Positions 8,951 through 18,048 of a stretch of DNA of 22,977 nucleotides are shown here, piece by piece (positions within the stretch are counted from its first letter, which is position 1; the number at the start of each line of letters is the position of its first letter). The DNA is taken from positions 1 through 22,977 of the IMG/VR virus record IMGVR_UViG_3300021356_000183. One strand, given 5' to 3'. A program made the position numbers and the translations under genes. Below the pieces are notes generated by a model, which saw nothing but the letters and a program-made list of their open reading frames with translations, was not told where the DNA came from and did no database searches. Source of the DNA: a virus.

Positions 8951-10726
8951 TTAATCCAAACTACCTCTTTTGGCTATTCTTGCAATAAGCTCATCATCGC
9001 CATTATTTATTATAAATGTTTTTAGTTTTTCAATAGTATCTGTAGGCTTTATCGCTAACTTTTTACCATTTTGAAGGTTATAATAATCAATTCCTCCCGT
9101 TCTAGTTCTGTTTTTCACAGGACCTACATATCTTTCTAAATACTTAGTTATAATTCCCTCTACTTCTTTGTCTTCAAAATCTTTTCTATAAACATCTGTT
9201 CCTAAATCAAATGCTGACTCATCTTTTATTGTTGCTTCTACCCTATCTCTTGCAGTTTTCCCTCTAACTGATTTTGATGTTAGTTTAGAGTGCGGTTTGT
9301 CAGGATCATATTCAAATATTTTTAATGCATTAGCTACATTTTTTAACTGACCTTCACTAGTTCTCAAAAAGAAACCTGCACTTTCTTCTACCCAATTTTT
9401 CTGTGGCTTTAAGTTTCCATTTTCATCAAAAAAGTCTAGTGGTTCAGATCCTCCGCTTAAATATATTATTTCAACTTTATCTTTGTTTCTTACTATATCT
9501 GCAACGTCAGGATTTATGCTCTTTAATTTTTTTGCTGCATAGTTTAGCTGAGCTTGATCTCCATACCAAAGCTGAGCTATAAGCCCTACTATATCATTAG
9601 ATGAAATTTCATCAGGTTTTGGTGGTTTGTCAGTCTTAACTCTAGTAGCTTTTCTTATTCTTCCTGTTTCATCTGTATCAACCTTTCTATCTAACTTACT
9701 TCTAAGTTCTGCTTTTATCTTATCTTTAATTACCCCTCTTTGCTCTTCTGTTATATCTGCTTCTATCTGATTGTTAGCATTGTAAAATACCCTAACCTTA
9801 TCACTACCCTTACAGTCTTCTCCCGGATCGCATACGGAATATTCGTTTCCTGTTTTAGGATCTTTAGATACATAATCCATAAGTAATGACCTTAGGTTTT
9901 GAGGATTACTCATCATAGATTCAATGTACCCATTTTCAGCTTTTAGGTATTCTGCACTAATTTCTTTTAACTCATCAGGAACATTTACATCTGCACCTAG
10001 CCTAGTTATATCTTCAACAGTAGTTATTGTACCTGCTTTTTGGTAGTTAGCTAATTCCCTAAATACATATTGGAACTCGCCTAGGTCTGATGCAATATCA
10101 GTTATATTTTTGCTTGCATCATATATGTTAGGACTATCCATATATATGTTAGCTATTGCCTCCATACTAGCTACGTCTGTTGGATCTGTACTATTTACAA
10201 AACCACCTTTCCCATCAGGCACTAAACGATTAGCAACAACATTACCATTGTCCTGCATTACTAAAGTCATGTTGTTAAGGTCAGTAAACTTGTTTGATTT
10301 ATCTAAAAGCTGTTGGTTGAATTTACTTAGCTTACCTTCGTCAGCCTGTTTCATAAGTTCACCGTATCGAACATCAATAAGTTTTTTTAGTTCCATAGCC
10401 CTAGCAGTAGAATCAGTAGCTCGCTGCAATATAGTCATGTACTGCTTATTGCTTAGATCACCTCTGTCATACATTCTTTTGAAAGCACCTATCTTTGGTA
10501 TAACCTCACCCTGTGCAAATTCCATGAATCTTGTGTTCCAATCTGTATTAGCACCTAAAGGTATTTCTACATTTTTTGCTACTTCAGTTAGGTCTTCAAT
10601 AGCCTGAGCTCGTTGTTGCTTTCTTTGTTGTGCACCAAGAATTTTATCAGAAAACCCTTTGCTTACTTCAGCCCAATCTACCTGACTGTCTGCACCTCTT
10701 TCTACATATCCAAACTTACTTGCCAT
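8951..10726 (-). CDS. Putative virion-associated (cargo) protein
   Basis: This 591-residue protein is hydrophilic and mostly helical, without membrane segments. The N-terminus MASKFGYVERGADSQVDWAE, followed by a KGFSDKILGAQQRKQQ helix, is one I recall from large virion proteins of marine Bacteroidota phages. Residues 20-170 look like a helical bundle (EDLTEVAKNVEIPLGAN; RFMEFAQGEVIPK). One cysteine pair is present (SVCDPGEDCKG, about 300-310). The C-terminal part is beta/alpha mixed with RTGGIDYYNLQNGKKLAIKP. No catalytic motif is visible. It lies between the small ejection-protein candidate and the giant protein (20-base gap), which suggests that the three proteins are packaged or ejected together; that is inference from gene order. 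I do not know a specific function. Confidence 0.55.
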   Translation of the reverse strand: MASKFGYVERGADSQVDWAEVSKGFSDKILGAQQRKQQRAQAIEDLTEVAKNVEIPLGANTDWNTRFMEFAQGEVIPKIGAFKRMYDRGDLSNKQYMTILQRATDSTARAMELKKLIDVRYGELMKQADEGKLSKFNQQLLDKSNKFTDLNNMTLVMQDNGNVVANRLVPDGKGGFVNSTDPTDVASMEAIANIYMDSPNIYDASKNITDIASDLGEFQYVFRELANYQKAGTITTVEDITRLGADVNVPDELKEISAEYLKAENGYIESMMSNPQNLRSLLMDYVSKDPKTGNEYSVCDPGEDCKGSDKVRVFYNANNQIEADITEEQRGVIKDKIKAELRSKLDRKVDTDETGRIRKATRVKTDKPPKPDEISSNDIVGLIAQLWYGDQAQLNYAAKKLKSINPDVADIVRNKDKVEIIYLSGGSEPLDFFDENGNLKPQKNWVEESAGFFLRTSEGQLKNVANALKIFEYDPDKPHSKLTSKSVRGKTARDRVEATIKDESAFDLGTDVYRKDFEDKEVEGIITKYLERYVGPVKNRTRTGGIDYYNLQNGKKLAIKPTDTIEKLKTFIINNGDDELIARIAKRGSLD

Positions 10727-10735
10727 ATATTATAA

Positions 10736-11650
10736 TTAAAAACCTGTGTTACTACGTCCTCTAGGATAATCCAAAATATTCGGGCGAAGAAGTTGTTGAA
10801 GTTCCTGACGTGTGACAGGCATACCACCTTCCCCATCAACGTAAAAACCGGGATCAATACCGGGATCAAACTCAACACCCTGCCCAAGATCATCTCCCTG
10901 AGCAAAACTAAAAATTGGATCGTAAGGGTTAAATTGAGTTGTACTAGGCACTATAGGTGCTATAGGTGATGTCTGCATAACAGAAGACTGACCGGTATTA
11001 GATAATGAAGGAAGAGATGCACTTTCTACAGCATCTGTTACCCCCATTGCTGCAAGCTGTGCTTCTTGACGTCTTGCACGTCTATCTGCTATGTTAGCTT
11101 TTATTTTTCTTGATAGCTGTCCATCTGACATATCTGTTACTGTTGCTCCTAAACTTCCCAATGCCTCGATACCTCCTTCTTGACCTTCTTTAATTTGTTG
11201 ATCAAGATCAGACATATATAGTTCTTGACCTGCTTTTTCTTGAAGCTGCATCTGTGCTAGTGCATCATAATCTTGCTCTTGAGCACGTGCCTGTAATATA
11301 TTTAAATCATATATATCTCCTGCCATTCTAGATGCTATATCTGCATCTATCATTTGTTTTTGAGAATAAACACCACCCAATCTACCCATGCCTCTTTCAG
11401 ATTCTCTAAGTGCCTCTATAGCTTGTGCTGCTGAAACATTAGCTGCCTCTTGCCGTCTACGATAAGCTTCTTTTGCAAGACCAACTTTTAGGAGAGGGGT
11501 TTTTTCTACAAATTTTTTAGCTTTTGAAAATGCTCTTTCCGCATCCTTTTCTGCTTCTTTCTTTAATCTTGAAGATTCAGCTGCTTGCGAAAAGCTTTTA
11601 TATGCTCCATAAGCCTGTAAACCTAAAGCTATTGCTGTTCCTATTGCCAT
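10736..11650 (-). CDS. Putative internal virion/ejection protein
   Basis: This 304-residue protein begins with a short hydrophobic, glycine/alanine-rich segment (AIGTAIALGLQAYGAY) that is not a classical cleaved signal. Next is a long charged helical region (about 20-215) rich in Ala, Glu, Arg and Gln, with probable coiled coil (KKEAEKDAERAFSKAKKFVE; RRRQEAANVSAAQAIEALRE). The last 90 residues are Ser/Pro/Thr- and Gly-rich and likely flexible. A hydrophobic N-terminus plus helical body is typical of small ejected virion proteins such as T7 gp14, which line the channel through the cell envelope; the match here is by composition and position, not by motif. It lies 9 bases upstream of another internal-protein candidate. 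A tail needle or chaperone role is the alternative. Confidence 0.55.
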   Translation of the reverse strand: MAIGTAIALGLQAYGAYKSFSQAAESSRLKKEAEKDAERAFSKAKKFVEKTPLLKVGLAKEAYRRRQEAANVSAAQAIEALRESERGMGRLGGVYSQKQMIDADIASRMAGDIYDLNILQARAQEQDYDALAQMQLQEKAGQELYMSDLDQQIKEGQEGGIEALGSLGATVTDMSDGQLSRKIKANIADRRARRQEAQLAAMGVTDAVESASLPSLSNTGQSSVMQTSPIAPIVPSTTQFNPYDPIFSFAQGDDLGQGVEFDPGIDPGFYVDGEGGMPVTRQELQQLLRPNILDYPRGRSNTGF

Positions 11651-11658
11651 AATAATAT

Positions 11659-11680
11659 TCTTTGTGATTTAGCACAAAGA
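11659..11680. repeat. Inverted repeat overlapping the promoter box
   Basis: Plus strand TCTTTGTG (11659-11666), a 6-base spacer, then CACAAAGA (11673-11680): a perfect 8-bp inverted repeat. One arm contains most of the TATCTTTG box, so it could be an operator or a 5' hairpin at the start of the transcript. There is no T tract after it, so it is a poor intrinsic terminator. Confidence 0.5.
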
Positions 11681-11682
11681 TA
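11675..11682 (-). promoter_or_regulatory. Bacteroidota-type promoter -7 box (TATCTTTG)
   Basis: The minus strand carries TATCTTTG, the same octamer as at 19929-19922 and an exact TAnnTTTG match. It begins 6 bases after the stop codon of the 276-residue gene and ends 24 bases before the ATG at 11650. No clear TTTG -33 element is found at the usual distance. It could start a separate transcript for the internal virion proteins. Confidence 0.5.
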
Positions 11683-11688
11683 ATAAAT

Positions 11689-12519
11689 TTAAGGGAAACT
11701 TTTCATTACTTCTGATTCTACTGCAAATAACTCAACTTTTGTATTCTCTGAATACGTTAGGTTAAATACTGCATAATGTCCTAATACACCGTGAGATTCA
11801 GCAACTGAGTTCTTAATAAATAAGAATGTCTCTGTATTTGATGGTATTGGTGTAGTCCCGGCAGGCGTTGTATCTATGACCACATTATTTGTCCCTGCCC
11901 TAAGGTTTACATTGATAGCTGTTACGTTACCTGCATAAACAGGCTCATTAGTACCTGATAAGAAATAGAAGTAATCTCCTACACTTAATATGTTACCTAT
12001 CTGAACTGTTGTCGCAAAGTTTATTGTAGCAATACCTGCACCAATAACTACTGTTGTGCTTTGACCAATACCATTTAGTGAACGCAATGCAAATTCAGGA
12101 AGAGCGGCAGGTGTAGAACCTAGCCCTTCGTTTCTAATAAATGCATACCAACTTTGTTCTTTTTTCTCAAAATAATCAGAATCAATAAACCCTGAGTCCT
12201 GTATGTCAGTTTCTATTGTAGCTGCCCAACTATCGTCTCCCTCTAAATTAAGCGTTTTAAAGAGCTTATTTTGCAATGGGGCTACATTGAATACACTTTC
12301 TAGAGAAGATGGCTTGAAAGCCTCGTCAGGAGTTCCTACCTGAGTCCAAAAGTCGGTATAGAATGTATTTCTATTTTCATTTACATTATGACGGTAAAGA
12401 TTACCGCCTTTAAAAGTGTAAAAATAGTTATTCATTCCTATCATCCAATCAGGATAGTAGGTGTAAAAAGATGGGAATCCCTGTACCCCTTCGTCGTATG
12501 TTAGTGTATAATTTGCCAT
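11689..12519 (-). CDS. Tail protein resembling a detached nozzle C-terminal module
   Basis: This 276-residue protein contains GVQGFPSFYTYYPDWMIGMN (11-30), YYTF-like NYFYTFKGGNLYRHN (31-45) and NRNTFYTDF (49-57). These are followed by FNVAP and FKTLNLEGDDSW (87-98). A beta-rich insert occupies 175-237. The C-terminus holds ESHGVLGHYAVFNLTY and VELFAVESEVMKSF. In marine phage nozzle/structural proteins I remember, the 'FxSFxxYxPxxxxxxNxxYTFKxGxLYxHN...RNTFY...FKTLNxEG' block sits in the same polypeptide as a GxYDxxxxEY block, the latter being in the upstream 1528-residue protein here. A separate subunit docking on the nozzle is therefore a reasonable inference. The gene is tightly packed behind the 308-residue gene and is the last of the tail unit before the hairpin and promoter box at 11659-11682. 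Confidence 0.6.
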   Translation of the reverse strand: MANYTLTYDEGVQGFPSFYTYYPDWMIGMNNYFYTFKGGNLYRHNVNENRNTFYTDFWTQVGTPDEAFKPSSLESVFNVAPLQNKLFKTLNLEGDDSWAATIETDIQDSGFIDSDYFEKKEQSWYAFIRNEGLGSTPAALPEFALRSLNGIGQSTTVVIGAGIATINFATTVQIGNILSVGDYFYFLSGTNEPVYAGNVTAINVNLRAGTNNVVIDTTPAGTTPIPSNTETFLFIKNSVAESHGVLGHYAVFNLTYSENTKVELFAVESEVMKSFP

Positions 12520-12522
12520 ATC

Positions 12523-13449
12523 TTAACAGTTCGCTCTAGTTATTACTACTCCGTTTGCATCAACCTCAATATATTCAGTTGCATTTATCTTATAAAATCC
12601 TTGTGCCAACACATTTTGTCCGTATTCATCCGAAAATACCCAATCATTCACGGCAGGGTTTCCTGCTGTCCCTGATACCGGTGCATTATAAAATGTACTT
12701 CCTATTGTATATCCACAGGCAGTTGGAAAATCAGGAGCACCAAGACTTGAAGAGTATCCTGTTAAAAGCGTAGGGCATTCAACTATAACTGCAAACGAAT
12801 TTGTTGGACAAGCTGTTAGGTTAGCAAATTCTAACAATATAGCCTGAGGATCAGCATTAAGCTTAGGCACAACCATAACCGTAGTACCCGGTACTGCTGC
12901 TGTAGTAAGACTAAACTCTCCTGCCTGAGGAGTAATGCTTTGTATATTTCCCGTGTCTACAAACCCTGTTCCATCAACGTGATTATATATAGGTATGTCG
13001 CTATAAAGATTACCTGCTACAGGAACACATCCATCTAAAGTATTACCCAAATATGTGTAGCTATTAGGTACTGTGCTTCCGTGATATCCGTCTACAGGAG
13101 AACTTACCTTATTGTAAAGGACACCGTCATATGTGGCTTTAATACCCACAGGTGTAGAAGCCGGTGCAAATTTTATTATAACAGCACCCACATCAGAAAC
13201 AGCGTTACCTAAATCTACATTTAATGTAAATAGCCTTGCCACAGTAGAGCTACCTACTATAGAGCTACTTCCACAAGGTGTTAGGCATTCAGGGCATTGT
13301 ACTATTGGTAATAACAGGCAGCTAGCTTGCTCACGAACAATATTGCCGTCAGAGTAAAATCCATCTGCCGAACAGATAGTTAATTCGTCATCGTCAAAAA
13401 CTGCCGTTGAGTTTTCTAGTGTTGTTCCGTTTAAGTAGTATGTAGGCAT
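12523..13449 (-). CDS. Tail surface/fibre-like protein with duplicated end modules
   Basis: This 308-residue beta-rich protein has no signal peptide. Its N-terminus (16-60) reads AVFDDDELTICSADGFYSDG followed by a cysteine cluster with CPEC, C59 and others. A central Ig-like region (about 85-220) resembles one in the 1528-residue neighbour. Residues 269-308 repeat the pattern of the N-terminus (WVFSDEYGQ, AQGFY, final NC). I recall such 'VxxDxxLTxxAxDGFYS' modules ending in cysteine pairs from tail and fibre proteins of Bacteroidota phages; a role at the tail surface, perhaps in adhesion, is inference. The gene starts 11 bases after the nozzle stop, and 3 bases separate it from the next gene. 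Host-binding fibre, baseplate decoration or nozzle-bound accessory protein are all possible. Confidence 0.55.
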   Translation of the reverse strand: MPTYYLNGTTLENSTAVFDDDELTICSADGFYSDGNIVREQASCLLLPIVQCPECLTPCGSSSIVGSSTVARLFTLNVDLGNAVSDVGAVIIKFAPASTPVGIKATYDGVLYNKVSSPVDGYHGSTVPNSYTYLGNTLDGCVPVAGNLYSDIPIYNHVDGTGFVDTGNIQSITPQAGEFSLTTAAVPGTTVMVVPKLNADPQAILLEFANLTACPTNSFAVIVECPTLLTGYSSSLGAPDFPTACGYTIGSTFYNAPVSGTAGNPAVNDWVFSDEYGQNVLAQGFYKINATEYIEVDANGVVITRANC

Positions 13450-13460
13450 AATTTAATTTT

Positions 13461-16400
13461 TTAACATAAGCAGCAGGCGTTTGATTCCGTAGCTCCATAA
13501 CATAAATCTGTAGTTTCAGTAATTGTTCTATAATCCCAAATTAAATACAAGTAGCTACCTGAAGCCGGCATATTAAACTCGGCAAAGTATGTGTTTGGTG
13601 CACCTGTATTGTCTATTGGTGTAGCTGTTGTTGCTGCCGCCAATAATGCCTGCATGTCAACATCAGTATTATCATACAATGTATTAGTTCTTAAATATTT
13701 AAATCTATCGCTTGTTTCATCAAAAACAAAATCATCAAATCCAAACTTGTTGCATATTAATCTTACCGTAGCTGTATCAGATGGTATAATACCACCACCC
13801 TGTCTTCCTGACACTTCTTGATATTGAGATACTAATGGGTTATTAGTTCCTGTTGCAAACTCAACCGACTCTGAATGTAATGGAGATGTAAATGATCCAT
13901 CTGTCCATCTGTATTCATTATGTATGAATAAACCGGCTTCATCATCGCCTGTAAAGCATACATTAACTATTGTTATCTCTTCAGCATCGGGACAATTTAC
14001 TAATACCTGCAAAGTAGTTTCATCATTCGATAACACCGTAATATAAACAAACTGCTCAGAAACAGATTGCTTAGGGAATGTAAGCGTTCCCCCTGTTGTA
14101 ACATTACCTGAAAAGTAATCTACGCCATTGTAATTTGCATTGATTGAGAATCCCGGCAATGTTGATGAGTCTTGTATAACTTGATACTCAATGTCAATAT
14201 CTCCCACAAACTCTCCTACATCTACGCAGTATGTAGTAGCTTCTGTTTCTATAACTTTAAATGTTTTTCCAACACCACAAGGATCACAAGATAGTTCACT
14301 TGGTTTTAGTATATCGTTTGAGCTCAGAACGTATTCATCCATATATGGATCAAAACCTCCTAGCTTTTGAGTTTCAAATGACTCTATAAATAAATCTCTA
14401 AACCAACTACGCATACCCTGCTCAGATATCACGGTTAGTTTTTCATTTTGAGCTGCACTACCTTTAAGCTGTATTACAGCACCACGCTTAGCATCTGTAA
14501 AATACTTATCCATACCCCATTGAACGAAACTTTCAGGGTTGTTGGATATACCATATTCTTCTACACGAGCCACCTGCTTACCTAATATTTCAGGTACTGT
14601 GATTAGCGAGCTGCCACCCGTAGAGCCTGTTATCATTTCCTTACCCTGAAGAACGTATGATATTCTATCTTCTTGCAATGTAAGTATATCAGTCTCTCTT
14701 CCAAATAGTTTCTGAATAGTACCAAACGACTGTTCGAGTGGTTTAAAATTCAATAAACCTAAATTAAATTCATTAAGTTTATTTATATTATTTTCTTGAT
14801 TATAAATACCACTATATGTCAAATCAGCAAAACGATCTGCTTCTTTAAATTCTTTTTCACTTGTTGTTAAAACCCTATTTCCAAGATCAAATGTTTTTCC
14901 TACAATTGAATCTCTTACTCTGTAGCTTTCTGCACCATTACCAAATGCATAACAATTAAAAAAGTCTGTATTAATAATTGCAGGCTGTGCGTCTGTTTGG
15001 TCTTGTTCTCCTGTACCACTTCCACCTCTATGTAATCCCGGATATCTTGTACCTGTACCTACGTCAAAATATTCATATATTTCATACGTATCAGCAGATT
15101 CATACCACACATTAGGCAATGAATCCTGAGGCTGACTTTCAAAAAGAACAGCATTGTCAGCACGAACAACCCTAACTCTACCCTGAACAGTTGCCTGTCT
15201 TCTTTCACTTGATCCACAAGACTGAGGACCTTTACATATTAAAGCCGGTTTTAGCGATGACGCTGCATCTCCATCTACCCAATAAATAATATTTTTACCT
15301 AACTCGCAACTTGGTACAGTTGAAGCTGTTGTTTGATCACCAAGCCACTCTGTTACAAAAGTAAGACCTCCACCCACAATTAGAACATCAGGATTATCTA
15401 GGTATGATTGAAAGTTTTCTCCATTTAAAAATTGCAACATATTAGGGTAGTCCCTTGTTGCTGTAATTTCAATACTTATTTCGTATGTTCTTTGTTCACA
15501 ACCAAATAAATTAGCTGTACCATTTCTGTTGAATGAAAAGAACATCTCAACACGAGAACCCTGAGGAACATCAAAAGGAACAAAAGGACTACTATTAAGA
15601 CCCATAGAAAGCCTATTTCTATCTAAAACCGCACAGTTACCTGATGTTTTTTCTACGTGTGTCTGCAACCCTGTATCAATAACAGCATCAGCATCTTGCC
15701 CTACATTTATTGAGTTAGGACTTATTTTCATATAAGTTCCTGCCGGATTACCACTTGTAATCTCATCACTAGCAAAAACTTCTTTATCTAAAACAGTTGT
15801 ATATATACAACTCTGAGAAACGCCACTTCCATCTCTTTTTACAATCAATCTATCTCCCTTTTCTACCTTTAATGAATTTTCTCCATCAAGTAAAAAGTAA
15901 ATCATCCCGTCATTATTACCTACAAAATATATATTAGTAAATATAGAATTATATCCCGCTTCATCAGGTTTAATGATAAACTTATAATGGGTAGCCCATT
16001 CAGGTGCAATTTGCGTGGTAGGAATGGTAGCTTTTATATAGTTTTTAGATGCAGAGTTAGAACAAGGTATAGAAACTGTATTGTTGTCACTAACAAGACC
16101 TGTTGAAGATCTTCCAAACTCATCCATATAAACTATACCTACTTCATAGTTTCTGTTGCTATGAAGACTCTTAACATCTCCTAAAAGCTCAAAAGATGCT
16201 GCTGCACTTAATATATAATAAAATTCGTAAACCTTGCCGATGTCAGGATTATTTGCAGGATCTAATGTGTATTTAACATAAGGAAATCTGAATCCTATCG
16301 TCTTGCTAGTTGTGTTAAAAAGTATATCTACACCTTGGTTATTATCAGATACACCACCATTAGAATCTAACTGAACATTACTAAAAGACCCTGTAATATC

Positions 16401-18047
16401 ATCTCTACCTGTACCACTAGAAGTTTTAAATACCGGCGGTCCTGCGTTAGTTGTTTTTTGTATTGGTATTTTACAATTAAAAAAATCTGTTAATGTTGTA
16501 CCGGTACAAGATATAGAAGGATCAGCAGGATCATACATCGGTTTTATATTTCTATTAGGAGCAAGCCCTCCAATACCAATAGAATTTCTAAACTCAGCAC
16601 TATCTGCTAATTCATAAATATTATTATAATCTCTTGGTAGTGTAAAAATATGCGTTAAATCAAAAGCCGGCGTCCCTTGAGTGGCAGGATCAAGTATAGG
16701 AGCTGATGTGTTTGGATAAAATTCACTATGTATGAGAGAAAAATCAAAAATAATGCTAGCTCCTTCAACCAAATCTGAATCAGGTATACTGCTGAAATCA
16801 AAAGTAACTAATCCATCTGTTATAGTAGTGAGACCTAATGGATACTCTGCATCAGAAATGGTTTCGTCAATTTCAGTAATTTGATTTTCTTCACTAATTA
16901 AATCTACAAAGTATTCGATTTTTGTAGGATTTAACCCTCTTGTTAAATTATATCCATCTACATAGTTTCCATATATAAGCCTATTGCCCATCATTGTTTG
17001 TGCTAGAGCAGTTCTAGGCACATTATCATATAACCTTAATATTTCAGAATCAGGAAGTATGGTAAATATATTGCTATTATCAAAGGTAAAATTATAATCA
17101 GAATTATCTGCCAAACCTAGCTCAGCCTTATCTAATTTTTCTATTACTTTTATTGTGCTATCTTCAGCATCTTTAAATAATAAATCAATACCTACAACTA
17201 AAGGTCCTCCTGTGTTTACGGTAACACTAGCAGTATTAAACTTATTTGTCATGCCTTCATTTAAGCTAGTATCTATACTATACCTAAATGATTGAGGATA
17301 AAAAGCAGGTTGAGAAAAAGGAGATGTTGCTGAATAATCATTATCAGCATATCTATATCTGTATGCAAAACATATAAACCTATCCTCTAAAAAAGTTTCT
17401 AATGAACTAGTTTCTAATAAATCAACCGAAGGAGAAAACAAAGGTGGTTTTTTTATAACCTGTAATTCTTCTTCTAATATTTGAGGCTGTTTATTATAAT
17501 CAAAAGCTCTAGGAATTATAATTACCTGTAATGCAGGATCAGGATAGTTTCTTTTTACATTAATAAATCTTGGTGGATTTATGTTATCTGTAAAAAACAA
17601 TAAATCTTCTACTAAATCAATACCTGTTATAAGATAGTCAGGATTAAAGTTTAGTGTTGTGATTACATCATTTTTATTTACACTAATAACATGATATACT
17701 ATTTGATCTGTTAAAGTATTATATGATACTATCAAATCAATTTTACCAAGAGGTGCTTCTGTAGATACAGGAAAATCGCTATCGTGAACAAACCAATATA
17801 TTGTCTCGTTAGCTCCATCCTCATAAGCACCAATACATCTAGCAGATGTACTCAAAGGAACTCCTTTATATTGTAAAGTAGTTAGACCTAAGTTGCCCTT
17901 AGTGTTTTCTATTACACCGATCTCTGAATTTTCAGTAGACCCCATACGAACATTAATGGCATCTACATACTCACCGTTAGGTATAAGTCGTTCATCGACC
18001 GACTTATTCATTTTCCCTTTTATAAAGTTTCTTGTAATATTCGCCAT
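13461..18047 (-). CDS. Large tail nozzle/muzzle-type protein
   Basis: This 1528-residue, mostly beta-strand protein is the main tail component. Residues 7-52 hold the signature FIKGKMNKSVDERLIPNGEY followed by DAINV and GVIENTKGN, typical of beta-propeller tail nozzle proteins (T7 gp12/P22 gp10-like and crAss-like 'muzzle' proteins). A second conserved block lies at about 1110-1245: LTLQEDRISYVLQGK, VARVEEYGISNNPESF, KYFTDAKRGAV, GMRSWFRDLF and GGFDPYMDEYVL. After it comes an Ig-like region (about 1280-1355) and a cysteine-containing C-terminus ending CCLC. In relatives I remember, the DPxxxEYVL block is followed by a 'FYTFKGGxLYRHN' segment; here that segment is in a separate gene (12519-11689). 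No frameshift or gap is seen within the frame. The protein likely forms the tail channel and its distal cap. Confidence 0.75.
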   Translation of the reverse strand: MANITRNFIKGKMNKSVDERLIPNGEYVDAINVRMGSTENSEIGVIENTKGNLGLTTLQYKGVPLSTSARCIGAYEDGANETIYWFVHDSDFPVSTEAPLGKIDLIVSYNTLTDQIVYHVISVNKNDVITTLNFNPDYLITGIDLVEDLLFFTDNINPPRFINVKRNYPDPALQVIIIPRAFDYNKQPQILEEELQVIKKPPLFSPSVDLLETSSLETFLEDRFICFAYRYRYADNDYSATSPFSQPAFYPQSFRYSIDTSLNEGMTNKFNTASVTVNTGGPLVVGIDLLFKDAEDSTIKVIEKLDKAELGLADNSDYNFTFDNSNIFTILPDSEILRLYDNVPRTALAQTMMGNRLIYGNYVDGYNLTRGLNPTKIEYFVDLISEENQITEIDETISDAEYPLGLTTITDGLVTFDFSSIPDSDLVEGASIIFDFSLIHSEFYPNTSAPILDPATQGTPAFDLTHIFTLPRDYNNIYELADSAEFRNSIGIGGLAPNRNIKPMYDPADPSISCTGTTLTDFFNCKIPIQKTTNAGPPVFKTSSGTGRDDITGSFSNVQLDSNGGVSDNNQGVDILFNTTSKTIGFRFPYVKYTLDPANNPDIGKVYEFYYILSAAASFELLGDVKSLHSNRNYEVGIVYMDEFGRSSTGLVSDNNTVSIPCSNSASKNYIKATIPTTQIAPEWATHYKFIIKPDEAGYNSIFTNIYFVGNNDGMIYFLLDGENSLKVEKGDRLIVKRDGSGVSQSCIYTTVLDKEVFASDEITSGNPAGTYMKISPNSINVGQDADAVIDTGLQTHVEKTSGNCAVLDRNRLSMGLNSSPFVPFDVPQGSRVEMFFSFNRNGTANLFGCEQRTYEISIEITATRDYPNMLQFLNGENFQSYLDNPDVLIVGGGLTFVTEWLGDQTTASTVPSCELGKNIIYWVDGDAASSLKPALICKGPQSCGSSERRQATVQGRVRVVRADNAVLFESQPQDSLPNVWYESADTYEIYEYFDVGTGTRYPGLHRGGSGTGEQDQTDAQPAIINTDFFNCYAFGNGAESYRVRDSIVGKTFDLGNRVLTTSEKEFKEADRFADLTYSGIYNQENNINKLNEFNLGLLNFKPLEQSFGTIQKLFGRETDILTLQEDRISYVLQGKEMITGSTGGSSLITVPEILGKQVARVEEYGISNNPESFVQWGMDKYFTDAKRGAVIQLKGSAAQNEKLTVISEQGMRSWFRDLFIESFETQKLGGFDPYMDEYVLSSNDILKPSELSCDPCGVGKTFKVIETEATTYCVDVGEFVGDIDIEYQVIQDSSTLPGFSINANYNGVDYFSGNVTTGGTLTFPKQSVSEQFVYITVLSNDETTLQVLVNCPDAEEITIVNVCFTGDDEAGLFIHNEYRWTDGSFTSPLHSESVEFATGTNNPLVSQYQEVSGRQGGGIIPSDTATVRLICNKFGFDDFVFDETSDRFKYLRTNTLYDNTDVDMQALLAAATTATPIDNTGAPNTYFAEFNMPASGSYLYLIWDYRTITETTDLCYGATESNACCLC

Positions 18048-18048
18048 A

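Noticed and set aside
10702-10905. 67-codon minus-strand frame across the end of the 304-residue gene
   Set aside because: It overlaps the 304-residue gene and the start of the 591-residue gene in another frame and has no conserved features or leader of its own.
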